64,000 nucleotides of DNA from Leptasterias polaris. Lineage: Eukaryota > Echinodermata > Asteroidea > Forcipulatida > Asteriidae. A model generated the notes under the pieces. That model was not told the origin of the DNA, made no database searches, and worked only from the letters and a program-made list of their open reading frames with translations. Within the stretch, counting starts at the first letter, position 1. Each line of letters opens with the position of its first letter. Positions 44,301 to 55,220 of the stretch are shown piece by piece. Location: positions 3,720,001 to 3,784,000 of the forward strand of contig JAZGTN010000025.1 of the NCBI GenBank assembly GCA_037783415.1, written 5' to 3'. The position numbers were made by a program, and so were the translations under genes.

Positions 44301-47300
44301 ATTTTGTTCTTCTTTGAAGAGTAAACTCTGTACACTTTTTCTTTGAAGAGTAATTTACTCTGTACACTTTTTCTTTGAAGAGTAATTTACTCTGTACACT
44401 TTTTTCGTTGAAGAATAATTAACTCGGTACACTTTTTACTTTGAAGAGTAATTAACGCTGGACACTTTTCTAAGTAAGAAATAACTCTAAGTTTGTATCC
44501 TTTAAAAATTTAATAAGTGTTGTACACCTTTTGAAAAGTAATTATAACTCTGCTCTACGTAGTTAACTCTGTGAACGTTTTTTTCTTTAATGAACACAAA
44601 TCTACACATTTTTGAAAAAAGATATATAAATTTGAATATTTAAATAAACATTTTGAATAATAAAAAATGGAGAACACCTGATGAAGTCAGTTTCCCTGTT
44701 CAGGAGGTTCACATGACGTCAGTAATGCACAACATGAAATACTCCATATTAAAAGAAAGGGTACAATCTATTATTGATAATATCAACATTGAAAATATTG
44801 ATTATAATTCCGATGTGAAACCTCACTCATTTTAAAGTATCATGTCCAGGCAGATATTCTTTCTGATGTAACCTCTCATTACTATTGAACTCATAAACAT
44901 TATTTCATTCAACAAAAAGAAATAAGAACAAATTTTATTTTAAAAGCCGAAAGCAGACCGTATAAAGTTTTGTTTTCTTGAGTACCAAAATGCAAAGAAT
45001 TTCACAGAGCGGGTCACCACACCCAGCCCGACGTGTTCAGACAAAACACTGTTTGTACCCTTTGATTGCATGATTTCCTAACGCGACGTGTTCCATTCAC
45101 CCGTATGCAAAAACAGCCGCGCGACATCCGACTCACATTTTCACAAAGCGGGTCACAGTTTAATGGGATACACTGGCCCAGGTACACAGGCCCAGGAAAA
45201 TAATTAGTTGTAGACTGCGCGTTGTTCCTACGATGAGTTCTCTCTCTCCCACACACGCTGGAAGAATCGCAGTATTTCGGATGACCAAGGCCTCGAAAAA
45301 TCGTTGCAGTGTTTTAGATTTAGACTGAGGGTGTTAACTCGACGGTCCTCAGGGAGACAATCCATATCGAATGAGCCACAAAGGGGGCGGATTTTTACGA
45401 GTCAATAATGTTTTTCTCTTTTGTAATAGAGACTACAAAGAATTTCTGAAAAGTTTGCATTTTGCACTGAACGCTATGGGAGTTTAATTTAGTGGGGTGC
45501 ATGCACCTTTGTAGAATTTTTGTACATACTTATTAAAAAAGTCTTCTTCTTTTACGTGTCATCGTTTCTGCATCCATAGTTTAAAGGTATATTATACAGG
45601 ATTGGTGGAGCTGACAAAATAGTTGCAAACAGTATAGACCTTATGCATTGACGTCACCAAGCCGCCATCTTAGAGGTAAACTGATGATGAAACAATGGAA
45701 ACGCGCTGATTTGTACGCGCGGCGCACAGGACTGGCCAATGAACATCTTCCTTTTGACCTCTAGGTGAGGGCGCCCTACTCAAATGACGTCATATGCATT
45801 AGGTCTATTCATGTTTTGTGGGATCAACCTAATATCTTACATGAAAAAAACACCTGTGAACATTTATCGGGTGTGTGTGAGTCAGGAGAAAATAGTGAAG
45901 AACCATGCACAATTTTCAGCATGTAAACAACATTTGGGTTGTAAACAACATTTGGGTTGTAAACAACATTTGGGTTGTAAACAACCGAAATCAGCTGTTG
46001 CATTTTTTAAGGTTTTCAGAAACAGTTTTCTGGAATAATGACTTCATTTCAGATTTAAATAATATTTCACCCACAAAAATGGTTCCAGTGACGCATCATT
46101 GTTTATTTTTTCAAAGGTATATTATTAGACAGAAAATGGTATGGATAAAAAATATCGTGTCTTTTAATCCTTGGCAATCCTGTATAAATAAACGTGTAAC
46201 GCTCGAAAATAAGATACACCGAGGTATATAACTTGTTGGTGACGTTTAAAAGTTCACACACTGTTTTAGCAGTCAGTCAGTATGCTTGGGTCGGCGCATA
46301 ACCAGAGTTGTGGGGTTTTTACACAACAGAACAAACTTAAAGGACCCCACAACGTTTTTCTTTGTTAAATTGGGTCACCACAATGTGATTCTCTAGAAAA
46401 TGGAATAACAAAAACACAACGGCGTGTGCAAAAAGTAGGTGTGTGTTTGCTTGCAGTCTTCATTCAGTTTGTGTGTGAAATACTCACGCGAGGTTTGTCC
46501 CCATAAACAAAGACATTTTAGAGCATCTGTGTTGTACGTGGGCAATGGGGTGATCTGGTGCAAGTAATCATCCGATACACAGGTTCACCGGACCAAAAGC
46601 CCCACCGCCTTAACAGATTAGGCTGCCGTCCACTTTGTGTAGGGATAAAAGGATTGGTTGGCTAGCGTCGTTTTCACAGATTGTTCCAATTTTTAGGTTC
46701 AACGTATAACGATAAACGCGGTTTAAACAGACGAGTTAACTACGCGTTGCAATGGACGCCAGCTTGACGGGCCATAAACGTTAGTGACCGTTTCATATGA
46801 GGACATTTCTACGTGATATCTTTGTGCACGTTCTTGTGGAACACTCAGGCCTTGAAAATCAAACAGTTGTGGGCACCACTCATGCGGCTGTTTTTGCACA
46901 CGAGTGAATGGAACACGTCGCGTTAGGAAATCATGCAATCTAAGGGTACAAACAGTGTGGTGTCTGTCCGACTGCAATTCCATGGTTTGTGCACATTGTT
47001 ATGGCAAAGTTGCGAACGTTACGCACGTTATGCGAGGAAGGCTTGGACCGGCTGTTTAATGATATTTCTATCCAGCAAACCCTGTGCGGGTGAATAGAAA
47101 GAACACGTCGGGCTGGGAAACAAGCAATACCGTGACCCGCTTTGTGAAAATGAGTCGGATGTCGCGCGGCTGTTTTTATGGAACAGGTCGCGTTAGGAAA
47201 TCATGCAATCTAAGGGTACAAACAGTGTGGTGTCTGTCCGACTGCAATTCCATGGTTTGTGCACATTGTTATGACAAAGTTGCGAACGTTACGCCCGATA

Positions 47301-50300
47301 TGCGAGGACGACTTGGATCGGCTGTTTGAGGATATTTCTACCCAGCAAATCCTGTGCGAGTGAATGGAACACGTCGGGCTGGAGACTGACCCCACAATGT
47401 CGGTCCGTTACGTTCCCCTTGGAATGTGCAACAAAACAACGCCTCACTCAGCACGACGCCCGCACACACTGCATTAGGGGGTACAATGTGTCTGCACTTG
47501 AACCGGCGGGACTCACTCGAAAGAAGAATTTCAATTGTGAATGCGCCCATTATGTGCATAAAAACACTCATCATGCTTAATAACCTATAAAATAGAACCT
47601 TTTATTTGGTAGAATTTCTAGGCTGTTTTTTCCCCCATTGAAGGAAGTATTATTCTTCGTATATTTATATCCCCCCCCCCCCCCCCCGCAAATTACAGGC
47701 CAAATCGTCTGCGAGCAGCAATGTAAATTACATGTTTCACGCACATGAGGCACGAGAGAAACGGTGAGAATTTCAACCTCAGAAAATGCCTCTATTTTTT
47801 ATTAAATGCGCCTCTGAACGGCAACCAGCATATAAAACCCAAGGTAGAAGGAGAAAAGAAGTCAGGCGTACGGAATTCCAGATTACAGCCGTGCGGACCT
47901 TTCTATCGGCGATAATTTACGCAGCATAGTTCGCGTAGATGACACGCAAAATCCGCCACGAAAAAAGTCCCCACATCGGCGGACAACTGTTTCACAAGCT
48001 TCGAAACGGTGAATCCGTTGTTCAGCGTACAATTTCAAGTGGTTTTTGTGGTGAACTCTTTTAAATAATAATCACTCATTTAAGGGGTCCAGCGATCGAA
48101 AGCGGGGAAGTCAGAAAAGGGGAAGTCAGAAAAGGGGTAGTAGAGTTTTTACATTTTATAAATTAATTGGCTGAAACCCAAACAGGTTTTGTCCCCGAAT
48201 ACGGAGACATTTCTGTTCTTTTTTCTTTAGTGTGTGGTGGTAGGTACAAGAGGACACACCGAAGCTTAAAATACTGGCCATTTTGGGGCTCAAGATTAGC
48301 GGCAGTCTCAGCGAGCGCGAGGTGCCACTCTGTGCACGTTGCTACGAGGAAGTAGCAGCCAGAACCACACTGCATCAAACTGACACTTTGTCCGTATATT
48401 TGGAGACATTCTACTCCATTTTCTTGTGTGTCAGTTGCGCCAATAATTGCGCTAGAAATACTCGTCATTTTGGGGGTTCAACAAACGCAGCTATCCAGGT
48501 TGAGAATGAGGCGTCACTTTGTGCACGTTGTTAGTTAGCACGATCCACAACCTGTTTCAGAGACAATTCTACTCCATTTTGGTGCGTGGCATGGGTGCGA
48601 CTGTAATTACTGAAAAACACGTAATTCGGGGGTTCAACCAACGCCGCTACCTCGGTGAGCATGAGGTGTCACTTTGTGCAGCTGGGTGCGACTGTAATTA
48701 CTTAAAAACACGTCATTTGGGAGTTCAACAAACGCAGCTCCTCGGTGAGAATGAGGCGTCACTTTGTGCACGTTGCTACGGGAAGTGAGCACGAAACACA
48801 TAATGACACTCTGTCCGCGTATTCGGAGACAATTTTACCATTTTCTTGCGTGGCACGGGTGCGACTGTAATTACTTAAAAACACGTCATTCGGGGGGTTT
48901 AAATTCTTTAGATTGTGTATGGTACAGGGTCATTCCTAGTAATTTATGTTGTACACGCGCCACTCGAACACATCGGGCAAGAAACAAAATAAAAATGTGG
49001 GATTCTTTCAGTTGATTTAACGAAGCTAAGCACTAGCGAAATACTGCCAACGTTATATCCTGCTGGTGTGTTTGTTTACAAGTTGGACCAATCATGGAGG
49101 AAGGAAATAGACCAACAATACGATATTTTAATAAACCTTGGTTGGTTTCTTCATAACATCTGGGGGTGTTTCATAAAGCTTAACAATTAATCTTATCTCC
49201 AAATAATCAATCTTATCTTCAAACAATCAATCTTAAACTCCTCAATTTTACAATTAATCTTATCTCCGTTTCATAAAGCAAGTTAAGATTAATATCGATC
49301 TTAACTTTACTCGCCAATCGATCTTAGCCCTACACTTGATCAAAATCAACCTTAGAATCAAAACAATCAATCTTAAGTCTCAATTGACAATTTGGCGGGA
49401 AACTAAGTTTGATTCAGACTTAAGACTAAAATATAAGATTAATTGTTTCATGTTCTTTATGAAACACCCCCCAGATGAAGTAGTTGTTGCTCCGAAAGCT
49501 TATGCAAATATTTGTGTTACTAGTCATATTGCATTTTAATTTCCTTTCTGCAACTAACTATATTATACGACGAGCGAGGAAATGCGTTGAAATACTTTAG
49601 CGCACGGGCTGCTCCACAAAAAGGAAATCGGTCATTTGGTCCCAGCAAGCTCGCCCACAACAATGTCTTCACCATAAAATTGACTATTGATTGACTTACC
49701 TGCTTTTTGTGAAGTTTTGTTTTAAGCCTTAACTGTCATTAAAAAGTTAACTGATGTTGAGAAAATAGCGTAAATAAACGAAAAATAAACCAGATGTAAG
49801 AAAACACACACATTAATTTCGGTAGGCCTTCCAAAATTCAGTAGTAGTTTACCCGTTCAACAACTTCATCCCCCAAAAAGGTTCATTTGAAAAACAACCC
49901 AAATGTAAACTATAAAGAAATTTATACGGCAACAATTGAATGAGAAAAGCTTCCAGTACTGCAAATTTTGTTGTTGTTTTTTTCTTCTAAAATTAGGAAG
50001 GTGTGTTATTTTAATCCGGGCATTTGTGAATTAGTAAAGATAAAAAATATCAGAACATGACTGCAGGGAAATGGGGGCAAGTTTTTAAATCTTTTCCTCG
50101 TAGACGGACGGCGTGTCACCAGGCTAGGACAAAGGAAACAAAACACTGAGACTTAAGACAGACAGAACCTAAAGATCAAGACTAAGACTGACGGATTGCA
50201 AGAGTAAACTGAGTGGGGATTACCCCCAAAAAACTGCCTAACAAGTAGCCAGTTCACAGAAAAACAAATATTCATTCAATCTTAATTATTAAACATAAAG

Positions 50301-50596
50301 ATTTAAGAACGATACTTTCGGGTGAAATATTCCAGTAAGAAACGGCTTGAGTAGGCCTACTAAATTAATGCCATTAGGCCTATGTGTTTAAAACATGAAT
50401 CATATACATGTATGTTTAAATGGTTCAATTCTCTGGATGTAGGAAAAAGATCCCTTCGAAATTGTAAAATTGGGTAGACTTGCTGTTACAAATTTCTTAC
50501 CACACCCCCTCTAACCCCTCTTTCCGCTGACAAAATAAAGAATTAAAGTTGGGCGTAGAACTTGCAGAAAGGTATACTGTGAACCCATCCTCCCCC

Positions 50597-50638
<42 letters not shown>

Positions 50639-53600
50639 CTTTCACCACAGACTAACCAGCAAAACAGAACAGAAACACCCTCTGGCTTCCCTTATCCCGT
50701 ACATACCCCCTTCGAGGGATTGCCCTATCGGACACAAAACCTCTTAAATACCAACCAGTTAAAAAGCGCCGCAACGACGAATACAGACGGCGTACGACGG
50801 TGACCGAGTGCACACCGTCTGGACCGTCCGGGTGCACAGTGAACCTCAGATATGGGAGATTTTTTGCGCGCCGCTTCCCGTGTGCACACACAATCTCACC
50901 ATGCTGCTTTGCTAAACAGCTTTCTGCTAAGCTAAAACAAAGAGGAAACCAGTCACAAAATGGTACACACCACATGTTTTGGGGTAGCTGGTAATAAGCA
51001 AATTGTTTCGTGCTTGTAGTTCCTCAAAGTTCTCAAGCAGCTCTTAAACTGGGCCCCTGACCAATCGAAATAGATAGAGTTAACTCAAACGGTGGGCGAA
51101 TTTTTACTGACGTCTGCGTTTGCAAAGTGTGCACACCGAAATGAGGACTTGGGGTTAGTTGAACCTACGATATAACACATTTTCTGGTGGAATTCACCCT
51201 ATAAAAGTGCGTGCGTAAAATACGGTAGAAAAGTCACCATATCCAAGGACAACATTCTTCCTCGCGCGCGAGTTTTCCCACCACGTGTGACAATGGAACT
51301 ACGCGTGGAGGAAATTTTGACGTTGTATCTCAAAACTGAACGATTTTTAGGGTAACATTTTGAAGTACAGAGTGTGTACGAACTGCAGTAGAATATGTCC
51401 CAATTTACAGGATCAGTGTCGGCCACGGCGTTACAAACTGAAACAGTACTTACATAATCTATTGCACCGGGACACCAAATTGGCAGCTGTATGTCCTAAA
51501 TACACCGTTTTCTTTTGAACAATTCCCCCATGCTCCACGCACACAAATGTGCACATAATTGTCTCCATGTTGGCGGACAACATATACGAAAACTCTTTGC
51601 ACAAAAACGTATGAGTTGCAAAGGCTACATATACATACAGTGAAAGTAGATTGATAACCAACCGAATGATTGATTTTCTAGGGTAACATTATTAAGTATA
51701 GAGTGTGTACGAACTGCAGTAGAATATGTCCCAATTTGCAGGATCAGTGTCGGCCACGGCGTTACAAACTGAAACAGTACTTACATAATCTATTGCACCG
51801 GGACACCAAATTGGCAGCTGAATGTCCTAAATACACCGTTTTCTTTTGAACAATTCCCCCATGCTCCACGCACACAAATGTGCACATAATTGTCTCCATG
51901 TTGGCGGACAACATATATGAAAACTCTATGGGTATGGGACGGAGGATATGATGGGGAATGGTGGGGGTGGAGGAGGACTGGGGACATTTTTGAGAGAGGA
52001 TCATATTTTGGGTGGGGGATGGTGGGAAATGGTGGGGCAATTGTGGGGAGATTATGGGTGATGGTGGGGAGATTGTGGGTTATGGAGGGGTAATTGGGGG
52101 TGGTGGAGGCCTGGGGTCAATTTTACTCATTTGTTATACATTTTGGGGGGATAATTTTTGGTGGGGGATAATTTTTGGTGGGGGATGGTGGGGGAATGGA
52201 GGGGCAATGGTAGGGGTAGTGGGATGGTGGGGGTAATGTATGGATGATGGGGCAATGGTAGGAGAATAGTGGCTTGAAGGGGATGGGGTCAAATTTAAAT
52301 ACATTTTTCTTGGGGGATACATTTTGAGGAGGTGCTTTTTGGGAAGGGTCTGAATAAGGAAACTGAAACAAAGCTTTTTGGTAAAAAAGGACCATTGACA
52401 GCTGGCTTATTCTGAAAAATATTTATAAAAACCATTTAAAACCTCGATTAATGGAAGTACAACAGAATTCTTTTACTTGAAATACTTTCATTTGAAAGAC
52501 AATAATTTGTGTGCAGTGGTAAACAATGATTAAAGGGTGTGTACAACATTAGTAAGATTGATAATATAAATGTTCACAGATTTACACGTAACTTACATGG
52601 TATAAAGATGGTCATGGTTGAAAACTTCACTTGAAATAGTTTTGCTTGAAATGCTATGATAATTTTTGGGAAATGAGTAAAACAATTAGTCTTTATAAAC
52701 CGTGATAAAAAATCTGATGTTTGAAAACAGTGAAAATATATGTTTTTTAACTGTTTTATCATGACTCCAATGACCAACTTAAAGGTATTATACAGGATTG
52801 GCAGAGCTGACAAAATAATCACAGACAGTGTTCATGTTTTGTGTAATCAACCACATACATGAAATAACAAACCTGTGAAAATTTGAGCTCAATTGGTCAT
52901 CGAGGTCACGAGAAAATAGTGAAAAGAGACCTTATGTGTTTTCTGTTTTTCAAACATCGAGTTTATTATCGCGCGCGATAAAAACTATTGTTTTACTCAT
53001 TTCTCAGAAACGATAGCATTTTAGGCAGAAATATTTTAAGGAACCCTTTCTACCATTACTTACTTTAAATCATGTAAGTTATGTGTGAATCTGTGAACAT
53101 TTGTGTTGTACATGTTGGGTCATATCAAGTGTGGTTACCAGTGTTTGACAATTTACCAATGTTGTACATATGTTTTAATCTGTCGAAAGGTCAACCCGTC
53201 AAAACTCAAGATTATCCATCAAAGTTTCTTCCATTATGTCTTCTACAAATAATTAAACCAATGACACCTTCGAAGAAGTTACCAAGTGCATCGTAAAATT
53301 ATAAATGCATTTTACTCAAAATGTATTATCTCTATTTTTTCAGCATCTTGAGAAAGCCCCAGGTCAACCCGTCGAAACTTAAGATTGTTCATCCAAGTTT
53401 CTTCCGTTACGTCCTTGCAAAATATATGGGAGGAGTTTCCTACAGACCAACAACAGGTAAGAAATCACGGAGGGGAAAGGAGGTTCAAATTATTGTAATT
53501 CTTTTTTGTATTTTTGTTGAATAGTGTTTTGTTTCTTGTTCATGATTTTAAAGAGGGAAAACACCTAATGGGGAAAACCCACGGTATCATGGCCCAATTT

Positions 53601-54752
53601 CATAGAGCTGCTTAAGCAGAAAATATTGCTTAACAAATTCCTGCTTACTAGAAATCAGCAGGATACCATTCACAAAAATGTTTACATGTGACATGGTGTT
53701 TTGGCTGGTAACCTTAGTCTGGTAAGCATCATTTCGTTGTGCTTAGCTTAATTTGGTGCTTCAGCAGCTCTATGAACTTGGGCCCAGGTAGGGACTGAAA
53801 ACCGAATCCACAAACGAGCACCTGCCTGAGGTTGGATTCGAACCAGGGTCTACGGAAGTGTAAAGGCATGGAAGGAAACCACTGAGCCAACCTGATCCTC
53901 CCCTTTTTGTGGGATGTGTTTGCCACATTTGTCACTGATTTGACATTGTTGGTGGAACATACTGCAACCTTTTGTATACAAATTTTCTTGACGTCATTTT
54001 CATTTCCCCGTAGCTCTACAAATCCTTTCAGCTTGCATGTTCCTCCTAACGTACTAGAACTTCCTCCAAACACATCTTAAACGTCCCAAGGAACCATCTG
54101 GAAGTGTCCAAGCCTCGATTTATTCCTATAATCTACAACATGCTCCATTGCTCCATGATAGGTGTGATATGATTCGGGGTATTGTTGTTTTCGCAAACAA
54201 GTTTTCGCAAACAAGTCCGCATGCAGATGTGTTTTGTTTTGGTAAATGATGACTAGGTTTTGTTTTTATTGCTACTGAAATTTTCCTTAGCTTCGCCCTA
54301 TTATGTGATCTTATTTAACCTTCAAACTCTTCAACTAACATTTTTTATATTTTCAGTATCTTGTCATTGTTTTCGTACACTATGCTCTATTCAAAATCTG
54401 TTTTTTAAAGTCACTTCCTGTTTTGGGTGATTTGTTGTAGGCTGGAGATAAACAAAATAAAATTAAAACATTAAACAAATTAGTGATAATTAAATTTTGT
54501 GTACAAGAAATGACATCCCTGTTCCATTCTACACTAGGTGCTCTTGTTGTGATCATGGCCCTGCATCTCTGTGATGAGGTCAACATCTACGGATTCGGGT
54601 ACGACCAACGATACACCCTGCACTACTACGATGAACAATTCATCAAGCACCCAGATAATTTTACAGAAATTCACGACATTGACAATGAGCGAAATCTTTG
54701 GAAAAAACTCCATGACGAGGGAATCTTGCGACTCTTTAAAAGGGACGAGTGA
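41107..54752 (+). CDS. Gene C: ST6GalNAc1/2-like sialyltransferase, complete, 376 aa
   Basis: Exons 41107-41373, 41812-41974, 42803-42959, 43244-43352, 43958-44064, 53344-53456, 54538-54752 (1,131 bp with stop). Type [12 protein letters not shown], a membrane segment at about residues 11-34, short charged stem. L-motif at 170-196 ([17 protein letters not shown]...HDYVFR), S-motif split over the last two exons ([30 protein letters not shown]), HYYD at 334-337, HDIDNE at 351-356. Five N-glycosylation sequons (NHT, NSS, NVT, NAS, NFT), more than I see in B or D. Its fifth intron is 9.3 kb and full of tandem and mobile repeats, and a decayed copy of exon 6 lies 155 bp upstream of the real one. 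Divergent from gene D, convergent with DHX8. Confidence 0.93.
41812..41974 (+). CDS. Gene C exon 2
   Basis: 163 bp after acceptor TTTTTTAAG, before donor GTAAGT. Encodes [20 protein letters not shown]...[13 protein letters not shown]. Confidence 0.9.
42803..42959 (+). CDS. Gene C exon 3 (L-motif)
   Basis: 157 bp after acceptor GGTTCCAG, before donor GTACAG. Encodes [11 protein letters not shown], then [18 protein letters not shown] and [10 protein letters not shown]. Confidence 0.93.
43244..43352 (+). CDS. Gene C exon 4 (post-L-motif)
   Basis: 109 bp after acceptor AATTGCAG, before donor GTGAGG. Encodes [20 protein letters not shown], then [16 protein letters not shown]. Confidence 0.9.
43419..43586. 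mobile_element. GGGCCC-type foldback MITE in a gene C intron
   Basis: Ends GGGCCCAATTTCATAGAGCT and AGCTCTATGAAATTAGGCCC, 66 bp after the donor of gene C exon 4. Confidence 0.88.
43958..44064 (+). CDS. Gene C exon 5
   Basis: 107 bp after acceptor TTCTTCAG, before donor GTAAGT. Encodes [20 protein letters not shown], then [15 protein letters not shown]. Confidence 0.88.
44093..44590. repeat. Degenerate 30-40 bp tandem repeat after gene C exon 5
   Basis: About 14 diverged units of TTTCTTTGAAGAGTAATTAACTCTGTACACTT type, here described by its parts: TTTCTTTGAAGAGTAATT then AACTCTGTACACTT. Begins about 28 bp after the exon 5 donor. Confidence 0.88.
45462..45503. mobile_element. Diverged end of the 480-bp MITE family
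   Basis: CGCTATGGGAGTTTAATTTAGTGGGGTGCA resembles the right end of the twin MITEs (TATGGGAGTTTATTTAGTGT...). Compared here only by those parts. Confidence 0.45.
45918..45985. repeat. 18-bp tandem repeat
   Basis: GTAAACAACATTTGGGTT repeated three times plus a partial copy. Confidence 0.9.
46909..47450. repeat. 271-bp direct duplication
   Basis: Units start near 46909 and 47179 and share long stretches (CGCGTTAGGAAATCATGCAA, GTCTGTCCGACTGCAATTCC). Both carry ATGGTTTGTGCACATTGTTA. Confidence 0.85.
47671..47687. repeat. Poly-C tract
   Basis: Seventeen C in a row in gene C intron 5; length may be unreliable in assembly. Confidence 0.85.
49158..49477. mobile_element. 320-bp MITE ending CATCTGGGGGTGTTTCATAAAG
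   Basis: Inverted ends CATCTGGGGGTGTTTCATAA and its near inverse; the interior has repeated AATCTTATCT/AAGATTAA motifs. Confidence 0.85.
49480..50540. other. Gene C intron 5, no recognised content
   Basis: AT-rich; no exon, no clear terminal repeats. Confidence 0.4.
50590..50637. repeat. Long poly-C tract
   Basis: About 48 C with one T interruption just upstream. Produces spurious polyproline frames; true length is doubtful. Confidence 0.9.
50903..51057. mobile_element. GGGCCC-type foldback MITE, left-truncated
   Basis: Core with GAAACCAGTCACAAAATGGT and right end AGCAGCTCTTAAACTGGGCC; the left end is lost. Confidence 0.7.
51342..51928. repeat. Direct duplication of about 257 bp
   Basis: Copies 51342-51598 and 51672-51928, nearly identical (GAGTGTGTACGAACTGCAGT, CAGGATCAGTGTCGGCCACG, CTCCATGTTGGCGGACAACA). 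On the minus strand each carries the same Cys-rich frame ([11 protein letters not shown]...CNRLCKYC). Confidence 0.88.
51935..52335. repeat. Strand-asymmetric G-rich sequence
   Basis: Dominated by GGTGGGGGATGGTGGGG-like runs on the plus strand, directly after the duplication. Many GGG tracts, so quadruplex formation is conceivable. Confidence 0.8.
52526..53105. mobile_element. Two head-to-head copies of the TTAAAGG...TGTTCACAG repeat
   Basis: 52526-52782 runs forward (TTAAAGGGTGTGTACAACAT, TGTTCACAGATTTACACGTA) and 52783-53105 runs reverse, matching 13300-13653 inverted (TATCGCGCGCGATA shared). Ends about 84 bp before the decayed exon 6 copy. Confidence 0.75.
53189..53252 (+). pseudogene. 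Decayed or alternative copy of gene C exon 6
   Basis: Closely matches the middle of exon 6, 173 bp upstream of the corresponding bases. In frame it reads [20 protein letters not shown] and then TAA at 53250-53252, against [20 protein letters not shown] in the real exon. No good donor follows and the YRPTTG end is missing. Best read as a relic of a local exon duplication; a rare truncating alternative exon is possible. Confidence 0.7.
53344..53456 (+). CDS. Gene C exon 6 (first half of S-motif)
   Basis: 113 bp after acceptor TTTTTTCAG, before donor GTAAGA. Encodes [20 protein letters not shown], then [18 protein letters not shown]. Confidence 0.92.
53591..53785. mobile_element. GGGCCC-type foldback MITE in a gene C intron
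   Basis: Ends GGCCCAATTTCATAGAGCTG and CAGCTCTATGAACTTGGGCC, with the standard core (TGTGACATGGTGTTTTGGCT). Confidence 0.9.
53786..53905 (-). mobile_element. tRNA-like SINE head fragment, minus strand
   Basis: Minus strand has a B-box-like GGTTCGAATCC (written inverted on the plus strand at about 53833) and an A-box-like TTGGCTCAGTGGTTTCC near 53890. A similar fragment lies at 58517-58632. Confidence 0.55.
54538..54752 (+). CDS. Gene C last exon
   Basis: 215 bp after acceptor CTACACTAG. Encodes [20 protein letters not shown], then [25 protein letters not shown] and ends [12 protein letters not shown]. Confidence 0.93.
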
Positions 54753-55024
54753 CAGTGAACAATTTCTCCTCGTATAGCAGAGCAAATTGCTACACAAAAT
54801 GCATGAGTTGCTACTCAATGCTCAATATTAGCATTCAGTGTGCACAAAACAAGTTTAGTCTGAATATTTTGCTATGCAAAATTGCCGGATGAAATCGTTC
54901 CCTAAGTGACATTGTGAACTGAAGTGCATTCCCAAGTAAGAGAATGGGTGTGTGTTTTCGATGGTTAAACACCTAGGTTCCAACACCCCTATGTTCCGAC
55001 ACCCCTAGTGTATTTTCCTATACG

Positions 55025-55045
55025 TAACCCTAACCCTAACCCTAG
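55025..55045. repeat. Short telomere-like repeat
   Basis: Three units of TAACCC ending in CCTAG, between two inverted copies of a CCTATGTTCCGACA/TGTCGGAACATAGG sequence (about 54989 and 55068). Confidence 0.8.
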
Positions 55046-55214
55046 CATGTAAATCACGAGGGGGGTTGTCGGAACATAGGGCTAATTTCCAGGTTGAAAG
55101 TTGTCAGTAATCCCGCTGTTGTTAGAAGATAACTTTGTCAGGTCAGTGCAACAAGGTCGCATCTTACATTTTTGTGAAATTGAGTTAGAATATACAAAAG
55201 ATGCTTTTTGTTTG

Positions 55215-55220
55215 AATAAA
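55215..55220 (+). promoter_or_regulatory. Candidate poly(A) signal of gene C
   Basis: AATAAA on the plus strand about 460 bases after the gene C stop codon. Position is plausible; nothing else supports it. Confidence 0.35.

Larger units (their letters stand above)
44990..49020. repeat. 4-kb block of degenerate inverted and tandem repeats in gene C intron 5
   Basis: Segments with GAACACGTCG, GTTTGTGCAC and CTTTGTGCACGTTG recur: 45008-45170 is inverted relative to 46909-47380; the latter is two 271-bp direct units; 48280-48870 has further units around CACGTCATTCGGGGGTTCAA and GAGGCGTCACTTTGTGCACG. Composition differs from the AT-rich surroundings. No transposase or helicase recognised. Probably one or more decayed transposons. 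Confidence 0.6.

Noticed and set aside
50549..50803. Polyproline-rich reading frame
   Set aside because: Produced by the poly-C tract.
52123..52395. Proline-rich minus-strand frames
   Set aside because: Complement of the G-rich low-complexity block.
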